Shown here: piece by piece, positions 1 through 11,672 of the stretch
Numbering within the stretch: the stretch's first letter is position 1
How the letters are laid out: each line of letters opens with the position of its first letter
Source: Tulasnella sp. 424
Lineage: Eukaryota > Basidiomycota > Agaricomycetes > Cantharellales > Tulasnellaceae
DNA length: 64,000 nt
Assembly (NCBI GenBank): GCA_019633425.1
Contig: WSUB01000173.1
Location: forward strand, 20,520 to 84,519
Direction of reading: 5' to 3'
Program-made: the position numbers and the translations under genes
The notes under the pieces: generated by a model
Told to the model about the DNA's origin: nothing
Seen by the model: the letters and a program-made list of their open reading frames with translations, nothing else
Database searches by the model: none

Positions 1-1943
1 GGTTTGGAGCCATCGGAATTGCCTGTCATTGAGGATTTGAGCCTTCTTGAAGTATTCCAAATTCTTGTGGTCAGTGAGAATTCGGATGGTGAACTTGGCT
101 CCTTCTAGGTAGTAGTGCCAGTAGACCAAGGCTCGCACAATAGCCATCATTTCCTTATCCCAGATATCGTATTGACGCTCCGCAGGGGTCATTGATTTGG
201 ACATGAAAGCGATAGGGTGAATTTTGCCGTCACTTGACCTTTGCAAAAGTACTGCTCCGTAAGCGTATCCTGAGGCGTCCGTCTCCAAAATGCATGGTTT
301 CTCCGGATCATAGTGGACCAGTACCGGAGCTGTGGTGAACCTTTCCTTAGCTTGCCGAACGCTTCTTGGCATTCCTCTGACCAATTCCACTTCGTTTCCT
401 TTTGTAAGAGATTGGTGATTGGGCCTGTGATGTCCGAGAAATCCTTGATAAAGCGTTGGTAGAAGTTGGTGAAACCGAGGAAGGTTTGGATATCCTTGAC
501 ATTCTTAGGAGTGGGCCAGTCCTTGATTGCTTTGACCTTGTGCCTATCCATTGCAATGCCCTTTGGAGTGATCCACAGTCCCAGGTAGTCCGTTTCCTGT
601 ACAAAGAACTTGCATTTCTCTGGTCGGCAGTGGAGGTTGTTCGCGCATAGTCGGCGTAGGACTTCCTTGGTGACTTCCACGTTTTCCTCTCGGGTCTTGG
701 TGGCCGGCATAGTATTGTCGAGGTAGTTCACCACGGAGGAGTCCAGTAAGTCATGCAGGACATGGTTGATGAAACGTTGGAAAACCGCAGGTGTGTTGCA
801 GAGGCCGAACGGCATTACGGTCCATTCAAAAAGACCATAACGTGTCTTGAAAGCCGTTTTCCATTCGTCTCCTTCTGCGATGCGCATCAGATGGTATCCC
901 CATCTTAAGTCAAGTTTGGTGAACCATTCCTTGTCGCTAAGCCGGTCGATCAGGTTGGACGTGAGGGGAATAGGGTATTGGTCTTTTACCGTGATGTCGT
1001 TGATTTTCCGATAGTCAATTACCAGTCGTTTCTTGCCGTCCTTTTTTCTGACGAAGAAACATGGAGAAGCTACTTGGGACTTCGATTCTCGAATGTAGCC
1101 CTTGGCCAGATTTTTGTCTATCCACTTCCTTAGCTCCTTGCTGTCCTCGGCTGACCCAGCATACAATCCCCCTGGCTTAGGCAATTCTGCCCTGGGAATG
1201 AAGTTGATCTTGCAATCATACGATTGGTGCGGTGGAAGTGTGTGGTCATTAGTTGGTTCCTTGAAAACGTCGAGAAATTCGTGGAGTTCCCTCGGGACAG
1301 CTTCTTCTAGAGGTTTGGCTTCCTTGACGTGCTCAGAGGCGATTTTGGCTGAGATGCTAGTTCCAGCGATGGTGTCCGATACTTCGGGCGGGGGTTCCCT
1401 CTGATCCGGTTGTCCATTAACTTTCCCTAGTACGTCGGCTGGGGTGTCCAGGCAGTTGTGGGAGCAATAAGGGTCCCGGAAGGCGATTTGACGGGTCCTC
1501 CAGTCAATCTCTGGGTTATGTCGGTGCAACCAGGGCGCTCCTAGGATCACTGCGTGTCTTCCGATGTTGGCGACGTCCATTACGAGACTTTCTTCGTGGT
1601 TACCCATTCGAAGGCATCCTCTTACTTCGCGATCGATAGTTCCAAGGGATCATCCGTCTATTGCAGCAGGGTAGCGGGGAAACTCCTTTCACCAGGTAGG
1701 TAAGTGGTTTCGGTCCACGAAGTCTTTATTGATGAATTCAGAAGTGGCACCAGAGTCTATCATGGCAGTGGGAAATGCTGTGACTTGGTTGGTGCTCAGC
1801 TCAGTAGGTACGATCAGATGCGTAGAGGGGTCGAGTGGCATCATACAGATCTTATTGGGCATGGGGAATACATGATCAGTACCTAAGAGCTGAGACCTTT
1901 GAGCGCAGCGTGGCACAGTCACTACGCGCTGTGGGGAAAACCC
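1..1943 (-). pseudogene. pol of gypsy A1 (protease and RT part)
   Basis: The protease segment (1689-1922) keeps AMIDSGATSEF with the catalytic DSG. The RT segment (189-1607) has the usual order, including VIDYRKIND, the PFGLCNTPAVFQRF region and the active-site box. That box reads YLDN instead of YLDD, which removes a catalytic Asp. A 1-bp deletion near 345 shifts the frame before RNase H. Protease and RT are separated by further lesions around 1608-1690. This copy cannot make active RT. Confidence 0.9.
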
Positions 1944-3122
1944 TGCGAGAGACCTCCGTCATCGGGATCGGAACGATTGGTGGACTGGGGAGCAATGGAA
2001 ACAGTGAAGGAATTGTTAGGATGAGGATTGGGAGTGTTGACAATGGGGAGTTTGGGTGGCTGCGATGGTGGGGGCGTAGTTGGATGGGTAGTCGATGACC
2101 CCTTGACATTGTTGGTGAGCGGCAGCAGTGTGACCCTTTTCTCCACAGTAGTAGCACAATCCTAGACTTCGACGGCATGCTCGTTCTTCAGGTGACAGCC
2201 TCCCTCTCCTGGCGGCGTCGATATGGATGGGGACTGGTTGACTGTGGGTGAAGGCATTGGGGGCCTGGGAGGAAGGTTGAGGAGCAGGAGTGGGAGTGGG
2301 GCGTGGTGGAGGTCAATGCTGGGGTCTGTTGTTACTGTGGTCGCTTCCTTTCTCCTGCTTTCGTTCCCAAAGGCGGTCGTCGATTCGGATGCTGAGCTCG
2401 ATGAGTTTTTCCAGCGTCGCAGGTTTATCATGGTAGACTAGTCCGTCCTTGACGTCAGCGCGCAATCCTTGCCGATAGGCGTGCATGAAGGCTTGTTCGT
2501 TCCAACTGATATCGGCTCTGATATGCCTAAAGTCGGCAGCATAGGTGGCGGCTGGTCGGTTGCCCTGGGATAGGGCTTCCAATTTCCGGATCGCTGTCCC
2601 TTCCTTGTCTGGGTCTCCAAATGCTTTAATGAATTCCTTCTTAAAGTCGTCCCAGTCGCTTGATGCGTTTAACTGCTTTGTCATTAGGAGGTCTTTAAGG
2701 ATGACATCTCCCCAGGCTTGGGCGGTCCCAGTGAGATAACGGAGGGCAAATTGGATTTGGGCTTCATCGTCTGGGAAGTCACTTGAGCGTGCCCAGAAGT
2801 AGTTCTCGCAGCTTAATAGGAATCGTTTGGCGTCTCCTCCTCGGTTCTTTCCGTCATAGGTATCTGGTTCCTTGATCTTCATTCTGGTGGCTTTGGTAGT
2901 TGTAGTGGCCTGGGTCTGGGTGCCGACGCCTGAGGCTTGCAAGACGGTGAGGATGGCTGCAACCAATGCTGGGTCTGCTGTTACTGTTGGGTTCGGTTGT
3001 ATCCCGGTATTGCCGGTTCCTGATGGGTTGTTCGCGTTCATTGGGATGGTAGTTCTTCTTGGGGTGTTTGGGGCAGAGGCTGATCTAAGGTTGAATGCTG
3101 ATGCTTGTGAGGCAAAGCTCAT
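1920..3122 (-). pseudogene. gag of gypsy A1
   Basis: The capsid-like Gag reads from ATG at 3122 (MSFASQASAFNLR) through the conserved segment MKIKEPDTYDGK to a TGA at 2313-2315. The sister copy has CGA at this site, so this is a nonsense mutation. Downstream, with an indel, the zinc-knuckle segment CYYCGEKGH can still be read near 2140-2170. A GGGTTTT heptamer at 1937-1943 marks the former -1 shift into pol. Not functional as it stands. Confidence 0.85.
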
Positions 3123-3529
3123 ATACTATCGGTCTTGGCGACGGTGTCTGTTGGTAGTACTTGATAGGCTCTGAGTAGGGAACTGGTGGTAAGAACGTAA
3201 GGGATCAGGAGATTGGTGTATGAGAATGAGATGTCGGATTCTGGGAAGGTGTCGATGAGGTAGGCAAGAGTGGCGGAAGGGCAGTTGGTGATATCGATTC
3301 TTGTGTGCTTGGTAGCTCGGGCGATTCTCTTCTTGAAGTTATATGGCTTTCCGTTGGTTGCGTAGTATTCGACTGGCTTGAAGACTTGTTCTGTGATGGG
3401 GTATTGATACTGTGGTTCGAGGAGGTCGAGGACTTGCTGTTCTTCTTTGATTTCTTGTAGTCTTTGGAGGTATTCGTTGGTCTTGGGGCTAAGTCGAGAG
3501 GTTTCTTGGATTCAAGGAGTCCTTGGCAT
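3119..3529 (-). pseudogene. ORF0 upstream of gag, gypsy A1 (one nonsense codon)
   Basis: Counterpart of the 136-codon ORF0 at 38182-38592. It starts MPRTP and then hits TGA at 3512-3514 where the sister copy has CGA (Arg), a direct C-to-T example. The rest stays open to a TGA at 3119-3121 that overlaps the gag ATG (3120-3122) as ATGA. No known domain is recognised. It is the first ORF on the predicted RNA. Confidence 0.7.
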
Positions 3530-3569
3530 GAACTGTGGATACGGGTTGCTCGAAGGAGATTCCGCCTAA

Positions 3570-3997
3570 TGTCAGGGTTCCCTTAGGGTAGAAACCGAGC
3601 AAGGCGTATCTGACTATGAACTATGGTTTGGCAGAGAGAGATCACTAGGCAAGATCGTTGCGCTAGCACGATGGTTGAAGGGTAGACTATGACTGAATAG
3701 ACAAGAGGCGGAATGAGGAACAAACCTCCTCATTCTGCTGTACTTAAATACTAATGAGTGGCTGTGACTAGAATGTCCCGGTATAGTAAGGAAGGCGATA
3801 GAATCAGAGAGAACAGCTGATGCATCGCCTGAATAAGAGGAATGAGGAATGCATGAGGGAATGACTAAGGAACGTGAGGTAGTGGTGAGGCATAAACGGC
3901 GAATGCGGGGGATACGTCGATCATGAGGATCACGTGATGGGAATCTCGCCCGGGTCACGTGACTAAAGAAAGTGGATCATGTGACGAGGTCGTCAAA
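3570..3997 (-). repeat. 5' LTR of gypsy A1
   Basis: Starts TGTCAGGG and aligns along its length with the 427-bp LTRs at 32779 and 38633, with many substitutions. It contains the conserved hairpin at 3708-3738, here with one arm mutated (CATTCTGC instead of CATTCCGC). The last bases (CGTCAAACA) are ambiguous, so the right edge is uncertain by about 3 bp. Confidence 0.9.
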
Positions 3998-4768
3998 CAA
4001 ATCAACATTTTCCGCAGCTGAAAATTTTGAAGAAAACACTGGGAGGGGAATCACTTTTCCTAATAATTTTTCATTTTTAGAAAATTATGATGAAAATCTC
4101 TGACCATTTTCCTCCGAGTGAAAAATGTGGAGGGTTTTCACTACAGCACTGAAAACCTGGACCCTTTTCATGTCTCAATAATCCTTAGCATTTTCAGTGG
4201 AGATGGTCCACATCTTTTTCAAGCTGAAGAAAATGCTGAGGAAAATTCTGAGCAATTTTCAGCATGCCCCAATATATCCCTGAGACTAATCTGAGAATGT
4301 GGAATACCACTTACACTCTCCCAAGCATTTTCAGTCTGGGATGAAAATTTCCCAACATTTTCCATCATTCTGGAGGGAAAAGGTGGCATCAACGGAAAAT
4401 CTTGGTAACTTTTCATCCCGGACTGAAAATGCTTGGGAAAGTGTAAGTGGTATTCCACATTCTCAGATTAGTCTCAGGGATGTATTGGGGCATGCTGAAA
4501 ATTGTTCAGAATTTCCCTCAGCATTTTCTTCAGCTTGAAAAAGACGTGGACCATCTCCACTGGAAATGCTAATGATTATCAAGACATGAGAAGGGTCTAT
4601 GTTCTTCAGTGCTGGAGTGAAAACTTTCACATTTTTCACTCGGAGGAAAATGGTCAGAGATTTTCATCATAATTTTCTAAAAATGAAAAATTGTCGGGAA
4701 AAGTGATTCCCCTCCCAGCATTTTCTTCAAAATTTTCAGCTGCAGAAAATTTTGATTTGCTCCCTGTG
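3998..4768. repeat. Palindromic foldback/MITE-like element
   Basis: Two arms of about 370 bp are inverted copies around a centre near 4378. The arms match for example at 4019-4130 against 4630-4740. The right end reads inward on the minus strand as CACAGGGAGCAAATC. Symmetry puts the missing left end at about 3989, where gypsy A1 is inserted. It has AAAATTTTC-rich low-complexity arms and no real gene; the two mirror-image 79-codon ORFs are by-products of the palindrome. A second, truncated copy lies at 18768-19194. Confidence 0.88.
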
Positions 4769-5018
4769 CCATCCGTCCTCAGGCCCGAAATTCCCAGAGA
4801 CAAAGAAGAGTTTTCCTAGAGGAGGTCTCTGAAGGGGAGGATGGATATGAGGATGATGATCAATGGTTGGATGAACCCTCTCAGGATCACTCCCAAAACG
4901 AGTGCTGGCTTGATCCTGAGCAAGCTCACCAAATGGAAATGGACACTGCAAGACTTAACTGGCTTGACGGAGCTCTCAGGTTGGAAACCACACAGTACGC
5001 CTGCATATTTTTTCATTT
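4769..5018 (+). other. Acidic coding-like fragment of unknown origin
   Basis: Between the MITE and the 5019 transposon, one plus-strand frame (about 4815-5018) reads as a coherent acidic stretch (EEVSEGEDGYEDDDQWLDE) ending at the insertion point. It may belong to the same KDZ-type gene whose tail continues after 11081, but I could not show the join. Left unassigned. Confidence 0.35.
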
Positions 5019-5259
5019 CACCCTGAGCAAACCAACTTTTTCATCTACAAAAAAACATTGTAGAAAACGCTCCTAGGGGAACCAATTTTCTCAGTAGTTT
5101 TCAACTTTTGGAAAACAGCTTGGGAAATTTTGGCAGTTTTCCTGCTCTGAAAAATATTGGACAATTTTCCTGATGTTTTTTCATTATGTGTTTTGCATTT
5201 TCAACATGGGTGGCAAAGTGCACAGCATTTTCCACTGATGGAAAACGTTGCAGAAAAGT
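5019..5259 (+). repeat. Left terminal inverted repeat of the 5019-11080 transposon
   Basis: About 241 bp, reverse-complementary to 10841-11080 with scattered mismatches. The shared interior includes the block around CTCCTAGGGGAACCA. Confidence 0.88.
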
Positions 5260-5721
5260 GGACAACATTTTCCATTGAAAAGCAAGGAGCAGTATAGGAA
5301 AAGTTCCATCAATGGAAAACATTGTCCACTTTTCTCTCAAGGGGGGCGGCGATAAGAATCCTTGACACGAACCCCCCCTGGGAGAGGAGAGGGGGGTTAG
5401 CCCAAAACTCGGAGTTAGAAAATTTTGTACCTGTTTTGGAAAAAATATACAAAAGGGGGTAGTTTTACCGTTGACCCGGCCGCAAGCCTGCATTTAGCCG
5501 GATTTCGTTGGGGATGAGGGCCGAAAGAAGGGAAAAGAAGTACTCACCCCTCCCGATTACACTGTTCTGGTTCATAATTCCTATCTAAGCAAGTCAACCT
5601 CGCGCATTCCGTATATGGAAGAGAACCTCCTACATGAAGGTCCGTTGATCATCAACTGAAAAGTGAGCACCAGGCTAAGCATCATATAGACCTTGATGGT
5701 CGGCCGATACTCTCAAGAGCG

Positions 5722-8700
5722 GTGAAGGAGGAAGCCATCGAGCAAGCCCTCCGTTTTGACTCTCCCGCTCTTTCGGACTACGATGGCAATGCAAGTGGTC
5801 AATATGCAGTGTCCGCTTGTGGGGAGCAAATAGTTTCACCCAGTACATTTCAAGAGCTGAAGGACTCACGGTGGGGAAGTTGGAGAAGCGGGGAAGCGCT
5901 GGATCGAGTCGGCTCCATTCAAGATGAAGATGCAAGCAAGGACGGACTGGATGGTGAGCCTGAAGTAACTTACAAGTCCTCTCCAAACAATGTATCAGTT
6001 ATCCTTGATGGTTGGAAGCTCGGCGAGGCAGACCCCAGTCCAAATCGTGTGCTGGTTGGCATCCCCGTGCCGAATCCAGCAGCAGGCAGTCAGTTTACAA
6101 GCAGCAATACAACCTGTAGTCAAACGCCAGCTTACCAGCCAGATGATAACCAAGAATGGTGCACCAAGGAGCAGCGAGAGATTGATGAAGATGGAGAAGC
6201 AGATCTATCAAATGATGGGGGGGTTCTGTCAGAAGCGGACGTGAACACCGGAACAGCCCACACCTCGGACACTGAGGTCCTGTTGGATGAAGATTACACT
6301 CCGGAAAACGAAAGAAATACCAACGAAGAGCATCTTCCAAATGAAGAAGCCTCTCTCGATGGCGTATTTTGGGAGGAGAGGAATGTCGGAGGCCAAATAC
6401 AGCGGGTCCGAGTCAAGCGCTGCGCGGATTGCCACCAAACGATTAGTCTTGGCCTAGGGACCAGTATCCACTCATTAATTGAGCATCAAGGGAGTCGTTC
6501 CTGTAAAAATGCGGCCGCTCTAATCACCCGCGAGGAACAGAGTCGCCGATCCCAGCCCAATACCTCTGATGAAGCCAACTCTTGGGGCGAGGAGGTTGCT
6601 TCGGTGGAGCACTTGGAGGAGCAGGTAGAGGGGGAGACTAACGGAGCGGCACCGACTGTCAGTGGGAACAAGAACGCAATCCCCGGGACTACACCCCAAT
6701 GCTCTGGCATCCCCATCTCATTCACCAACTCTATTTACCGCAACTATCCATTCCAACTCCACCACTACAAAGATATGCCGTATTTTATCTCCAAAGTGGA
6801 GAATAAGGGTCAAGACTTCTGGATCCAAAGTCACAAATGCCTCAGGTTTCCTCGACTCGGGGACACGGCCTGCACAATGTGCAAACATCTCAATATGTCA
6901 AATGCTCTCGACCGCATTCAGAGCTCAATTGGGACAATTGATCCTCACGTGAATTATCGGTATCGCACATTTCCCCAAATGGCTGAGGCACTTCAAGAGA
7001 AGACTTGCGCACTGAACAAATCGAAGCTTGAGGTATGCATATTCCCTTTGAGTACGTCACAGCTCTCTAAAATTACGGTCTTAGGCTCTCAATCTATCAA
7101 GGAAGCTTGGAACACTGACTGGACGGGTCACTGACTACAAGCAAGTCATACACCATATCGCTTTCCTGGATGTCCCCGGGGTCCATAGAGTTATTTGAGT
7201 TGCTTTGAAAAACGGAAGAAGCCCCTCGGAGATTGTAGGCCTTTTAGAAAAGGCATCGAGAGGACTCTATCATGCCAAAGACTTCCAGGTAATGTGATGT
7301 TGAGTTGTAATGTATGACTGGGGCATCTGATCGTATACTTGTTCGCAGATGGCGGAGTTTGACATTGCGGCTCTCTCACTTGTAATTGGTGGTCCGAAGC
7401 TAGTCTATGCACTTTCGAAATCACTCGCACTCCCGTCACTTACAGCCATCCGAAAGCACTCCCACCCCCCAGCCATTACTCCTTGCCCCGGGTTCCCAAA
7501 GCACGAAGAGATCGTCGGCAACATCAATAACTGCTTTCAATCCAAGTTGTATGGGAAACCTCGGGGGTTTGAAGTGATGATGGATGAGCTTAGCCTCGAA
7601 GAACGCCCGCGTTATCACTATGCTACCAATGCAGTGCTGGGGATCTGCAGAGAACATGGCGGCGCATTTGATCTTGAGGTTTCTTCCATGGATCCGTTGG
7701 ATGTGCTCGCTGAAGGCCTTCGAAACAAAGAAGTCTACTATTCCAAAGAAAGCACAGTCGTCGCTATTGCCCCTCTTACCGGAGAAGACTACAGTCCGCT
7801 GATAATAATGATTTCGGGGACATGCAAGACCGAGACCAACTTGCGCCAAAGGGAGTGGATAGAGCTCATCGAATCCGGATGGAGAGAAGCAGAGCATGGA
7901 GAAATTTGCCATGGAGAGATATGGACATTCTCCAGTGATGGTGACGCTACCCGCCGCCGTGCAATGCACCGAAATTTCATGAGCAAAGACCTCACCCAAT
8001 CAAGTCCTATCCACCGTCTCCTCTCCCCCTAAAGTTCATGAACCTTTGAGTGGGAGCGAGCTCAGTAACATCCAACTTCAATACCAAGCACATTTTCAAG
8101 CATTATGCAACCCTAATTCGTGGAACGGAAGGTATCCTGCTCAGCCACTCACATATCCAATGCACCGAGATCAAAAGATACCTTTACTCCCATCCCCGAT
8201 TTGAAGATTCAAGCTCCACAGTCACCTCCCTGTTCGATGGTAAAGACCACCAAAACGTCCCAAAGGCGGTCCGGCTGTTGGCTTCCGTCTCATTGTTACG
8301 AGATATCCCTCGCTCTGAAGAGAAGCCTGAAGCTCGCCCGCTCATTCTCCTCAGCCAACTCTTGGACTCAATTCTACTTCCCTTTACCACTCCTGAGCTA
8401 TCACTATCCGACCAGCTCATTCATCTCTCCACTGCATCGCATCTCATTCTCGCTCTATTCCGGCTCAACGGAAACGCATTCATGCCCGGCCAGCTATACT
8501 ATGACACACAAGCATGTGTAAAGAACATTTACTTCTGTGTTGCAAAACAGAAGGTTCTTGACTCAAGCGAAAAATTCCTCATTGGGCTGTGTGGCACAGG
8601 TAGACTGGAGGGAGAGTTCGGACAGATATGTTTGACATGTCACGGGTCAAATGTCGACATTCTGCAGCTCACAGACCGAGCTGCATCGGCTGCCCAAATG

Positions 8701-10688
8701 TCCGAGATATATGCCAAGCACCCAAGCTGGAACCGAGGCCATCGTCGCCTTTCTCTCACAGGGAAAGAAGTGATCGATCATACAAACCCGAAATCGTGGA
8801 TCGGAGACATGACCGTGGCCAATGTCAGTCTTCTAACGTGCTGGAATGCTGGGAGACAAAAGGCCGAAACCTTTCTGAGGGCAGCTGGTACTGGGGCTCC
8901 CTTTACTCAGTTGCAGAATGATGGGTCCGTCAATATGATGCAACCTCGGGGTAGCTATGTTGGGCTTCGAGATGATGAGCCAGACAGATCCCAAGACGCC
9001 TTGTCTCCAATCGACGAAGAAATCGAAATTCAAACCTCGCCTGATGCTACGGAAGCCAAAGTGGAAAGCACCGAAGACTCTTTCCCCTGCAAACTTGACG
9101 ACCTACTCCCGGATCCCGCACTAGAGCCCACAACTGGAGGAGGGGACTCGGATGTAGACAATGTATTCAAAAAGGATAACACATGGATGAAGGTTGGCGG
9201 ACGAAGCATTCACAAAGCGTCCGCCGTCAGAATTGCTCTATCCGAAGACAATGTCCAAAAATCTCGAGATCGACTCCTACGGGTCAGAGGGTACTCTCGA
9301 GATCCTGCAAAGCCGACATTAAACGATGATTCCATATTCGGAGGAGCGCTTATTGTTGGTCAACTCGTTGCAACATTCCCTCGGATCAACAATACAGCTG
9401 CTCTAGCAATTCTTCGCACAACTGCCTTCTTCAACGCCACCAGCGTTGCTGTGTCCTCCCTGAAGCCAGATGAGCTGACGGACCCAGGTGTTAAAGTGAA
9501 AGCTCAAGTCATGGAACTGAAGCAAAGCTCAGACTTACACTGGCAATGGACAGGTGCATGGGAATCGCTGTCCCCAGTCCAAGCAAAAACAGGCAAAGCG
9601 GTGGAAGCTGTCCAAGCCAAAGGCTCGAAACGGGAGCTAATATTAACGGTTCCAGCCCCTCTTGTGCAAGCAATTGATGGTGAACTTGTCGTCTCTGACA
9701 CAATATCCTCACTTGAGTCCGACGATTCAAATGAGAAAGCCCTCACCTGGGCATTCTCGCATACCGCACTCGCTTCGCTATCTGCAGCTCTATGGGAGGC
9801 TATCAGAAAGGACAAAGAGAAGATTCCGTCAAGGAAGCCTAGCACCACGTTTCCATATCGGAGTCAAGATGGTATGTTGATCTAGTTTTACTTGCGGCTC
9901 ATCCGCCGGGTCGAATGCGCTAATGTTCTTATCACGGCGGAAAACAGGTTCCGTTGCCTTCATCAGTACAGCGGGTAACGAAGCCCTTAGGGCCCTTCCT
10001 AACGAAGGAGAGCTCTCTTGTTTTCAATGCCATACATTAGTCAAGAGCAACAAGATGCGGGACCATCAGGCTCAGTATATCCTGGCGGTAGTCCTCGGCA
10101 ACACCACACCTCTCAAGCCAGTTCAGGTAAGTTCATTCAACGAGGCTTACTTAAATGATTGTCTCATGCGTTTTCCAATTCGATTATTTCCTCCAGAAAG
10201 GAGAGGAATACGCACCATGTGGGTTCTGTGGCCGAGTGGGAACGTGCAGCATCGGACTGGAAAAGCCCAACCGGACAGTAGTCCCAACATTGGAGTGTCC
10301 TCAATTCCATAAATTGAGTATTACAGCGGCAGCAACATCGACCGCTTCCGGTCCCAGCACCAACCAACCCATTTCTTGCCTTCTCTGCCAAGCGGCCGAT
10401 CCCGCAAAGCGCGGGGCTGAGTTGCGGCATGTTCATTGGTCTTACAACATTGCCCAGCACATTGCAATAGCACATCCAAACAAGACCGTATCTGACGAGT
10501 TCAAGAGATCTTATGAAGTAACTCAAGAGGAGAAAGAGAGATTAGGATTCAAGGGTGGCAGTGAGAAGAGTGTCGGGTCAAAATCCAAGTCAAATGCCCA
10601 GAATACAGCCTTGAAGAAGCCCGTCGTGAAGCGGAAGGGAGATGATAATGAGCGGGATGGGGGGAGGAACAAAAAGAAGCGAAAATAG
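5722..10688 (+). pseudogene. Uncharacterised transposase-like zinc-finger protein gene, nearly intact
   Basis: A five-exon model is supported by coherent reading: 5722-7032, 7085-7288, 7349-9871, 9948-10126 and 10197-10688, with GT-AG introns of 52, 60, 76 and 70 bp. About 1,570 codons. The N-terminal part has a C2HC-like cluster (RCADCH...H...C, about residues 234-260). The middle has two acidic motifs, MMDELSLEERPRY and SSDGDATRRRAM, followed by NTKHIFKH. This order resembles the D-D part of RNase H-fold transposases such as P-element/THAP9, by inference only. The C-terminus has CFQCH, PCGFCG and CLLC with a later H-x4-H, then a basic tail (KKKRK). Lesions: TGA at 7196-7198, a 1-bp frameshift near 8030 and TGA at 8047-8049. 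I recognise the type as a multicopy agaric gene family without a name I can give. Confidence 0.8.
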
Positions 10689-10840
10689 GGGTAGGAAGTG
10701 GGGGGAGGGGGGGAGGGGTAGGCAGAATTTTTGTATGTATCGAAAAATAAATGTGCAGAGGAGGGGGTGGTGTGCCGAAACTCTGGCTATCTGGGATAAA
10801 GGGGCTTCGTGTCAAAAAAAAAAGTCCTGGATGCCCCTTG

Positions 10841-11080
10841 ACTTTTCTGTAACATTTTCCACTGATTGAAAATATTGTGCAGTTCTCCACCCATATTGAA
10901 AATGCAAAACACATAATGGAAAAGTATCAGGAAAATTGTCCAATATTTTTTAGAGCAGGAAAACTGCCACAATTTTCCAAGCTGTTTTCCAAAAGTTGAA
11001 AACTACTGAGAACATTGGTTCCCCTAGGAGCGTTTTCTACAACATTTTCTGTAGATGAAAAAGTTGGTTTGCTCGGGGTG
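10841..11080 (-). repeat. Right terminal inverted repeat of the 5019-11080 transposon
   Basis: 240 bp, the inverted partner of 5019-5259. The outermost bases read GGGGTG on the plus strand, followed by TTT. Confidence 0.88.
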
Positions 11081-11672
11081 TTTCCTACAATCTTGGAGTC
11101 CAATTGCTTTGTCTGTCATAGAGCAAAGTACATTCAATTGCTGTCGCAGCAATCCACTAACCCAGTCCCGGGACTGCAAAGCGCCTTCCAGGAGAAACTG
11201 AAAAAACACAAGACCAAATTGGAAAGTGGGCTTAATGCCCATTACAGTTTCCTTCGCTCCATAGGCTCAGGCATCATAGGCATAGACCTGACCCCAAAGG
11301 AGGCTCACAAAGACCCTATCCTCGTCCCTTCTCAATTAAGCCGCACAAAACGGAAAGCATATGGTCTCCAGAAGCTGGCAGAGCAGGAAAAAAAACTCCG
11401 CATTGGGTAGGCATTTGATGCACTTGTGCAGCTCCAAAAGGCCCTTTCTTACACGCCACATGAGGAAGTCAAATGGGTACAATGTTACAACACGGGCACA
11501 GGAGACCTTGAAGCGAGCAGAAGTGACCGTTAAGCAATGGGCTGCTGTGTACCGCTGCTGCTGGGATGTGTTAGTGCGACTCGAAGCCAAAGAATCTGAG
11601 CTTGGTAGCTTGAGGGAGCTCACCCAGGCAGATCTTGTAACTACTCTCTTAAGCATACCTCGCTCTTGGTGA
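11081..11672 (+). pseudogene. C-terminal region of a KDZ-type transposase gene (relic)
   Basis: Two frames together read like the tail of agaric KDZ transposases. The first (11084-11410) has VPGLQSAFQEKL and ends LRIG-stop, where AFDALVQLQKAL follows in frame (probably CAG to TAG). After a frameshift near 11445 the second frame reads TTRAQETLKRAEVTVKQW and LRELTQADL. The assignment rests on remembered family resemblance (the x-DAL-x-x-L and NTR-x segments). The gene is broken on the left by the 5019-11080 transposon and continues past gypsy C at 17853. Confidence 0.6.

Larger units (their letters stand above)
1..3997 (-). mobile_element. Gypsy A1: decayed chromovirus-type LTR retrotransposon, cut by window edge
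   Basis: Read on the minus strand, this is LTR (3570-3997), ORF0, gag, protease and RT, with RNase H, integrase and the 3' LTR lying left of position 1. It is closely related to the copy at 32779-39059 but older: nonsense codons, a frameshift and an RT active-site change are present. The LTR abuts a palindromic MITE at 3998, so this copy inserted about 10 bp inside that MITE. The TSD cannot be checked because the other end is outside the window. Confidence 0.93.
5019..11080 (+). mobile_element. 6.06-kb DNA transposon with 240-bp TIRs and 3-bp TSD
   Basis: The left end CACCCTGAGCAAACC at 5019 and the right end, whose reverse complement is CACCCCGAGCAAACC at 11080, begin inverted repeats of about 240 bp (5019-5259 and 10841-11080). 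Both are flanked by TTT (5016-5018, 11081-11083), consistent with a 3-bp TSD. The interior holds one long intron-bearing gene (5722-10688). Flanking DNA on the right is the tail of a KDZ transposon gene. CAC termini and a 3-bp TSD resemble CACTA elements, but the encoded protein is not Tnp2. Academ-type elements, with 3-4 bp TSDs and a Cys-rich transposase, are another candidate from general knowledge that I cannot verify. Confidence 0.85.

Noticed and set aside
4219..4538. Two similar 79-codon ORFs on opposite strands
   Set aside because: Mirror images produced by the palindrome centred near 4378; composition is that of the AAAATTTTC repeats.
7349..8032. Firm assignment of the 5019 element to the P-element/THAP9 superfamily
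   Set aside because: The D-D motif order is suggestive, but P elements make 8-bp duplications and have different ends; TTT and CAC termini do not fit.
8050..8052. GTG as the start of a separate 611-codon gene
   Set aside because: Fungal genes start with ATG; the frame continues the upstream exon after a nonsense codon and a 1-bp shift.
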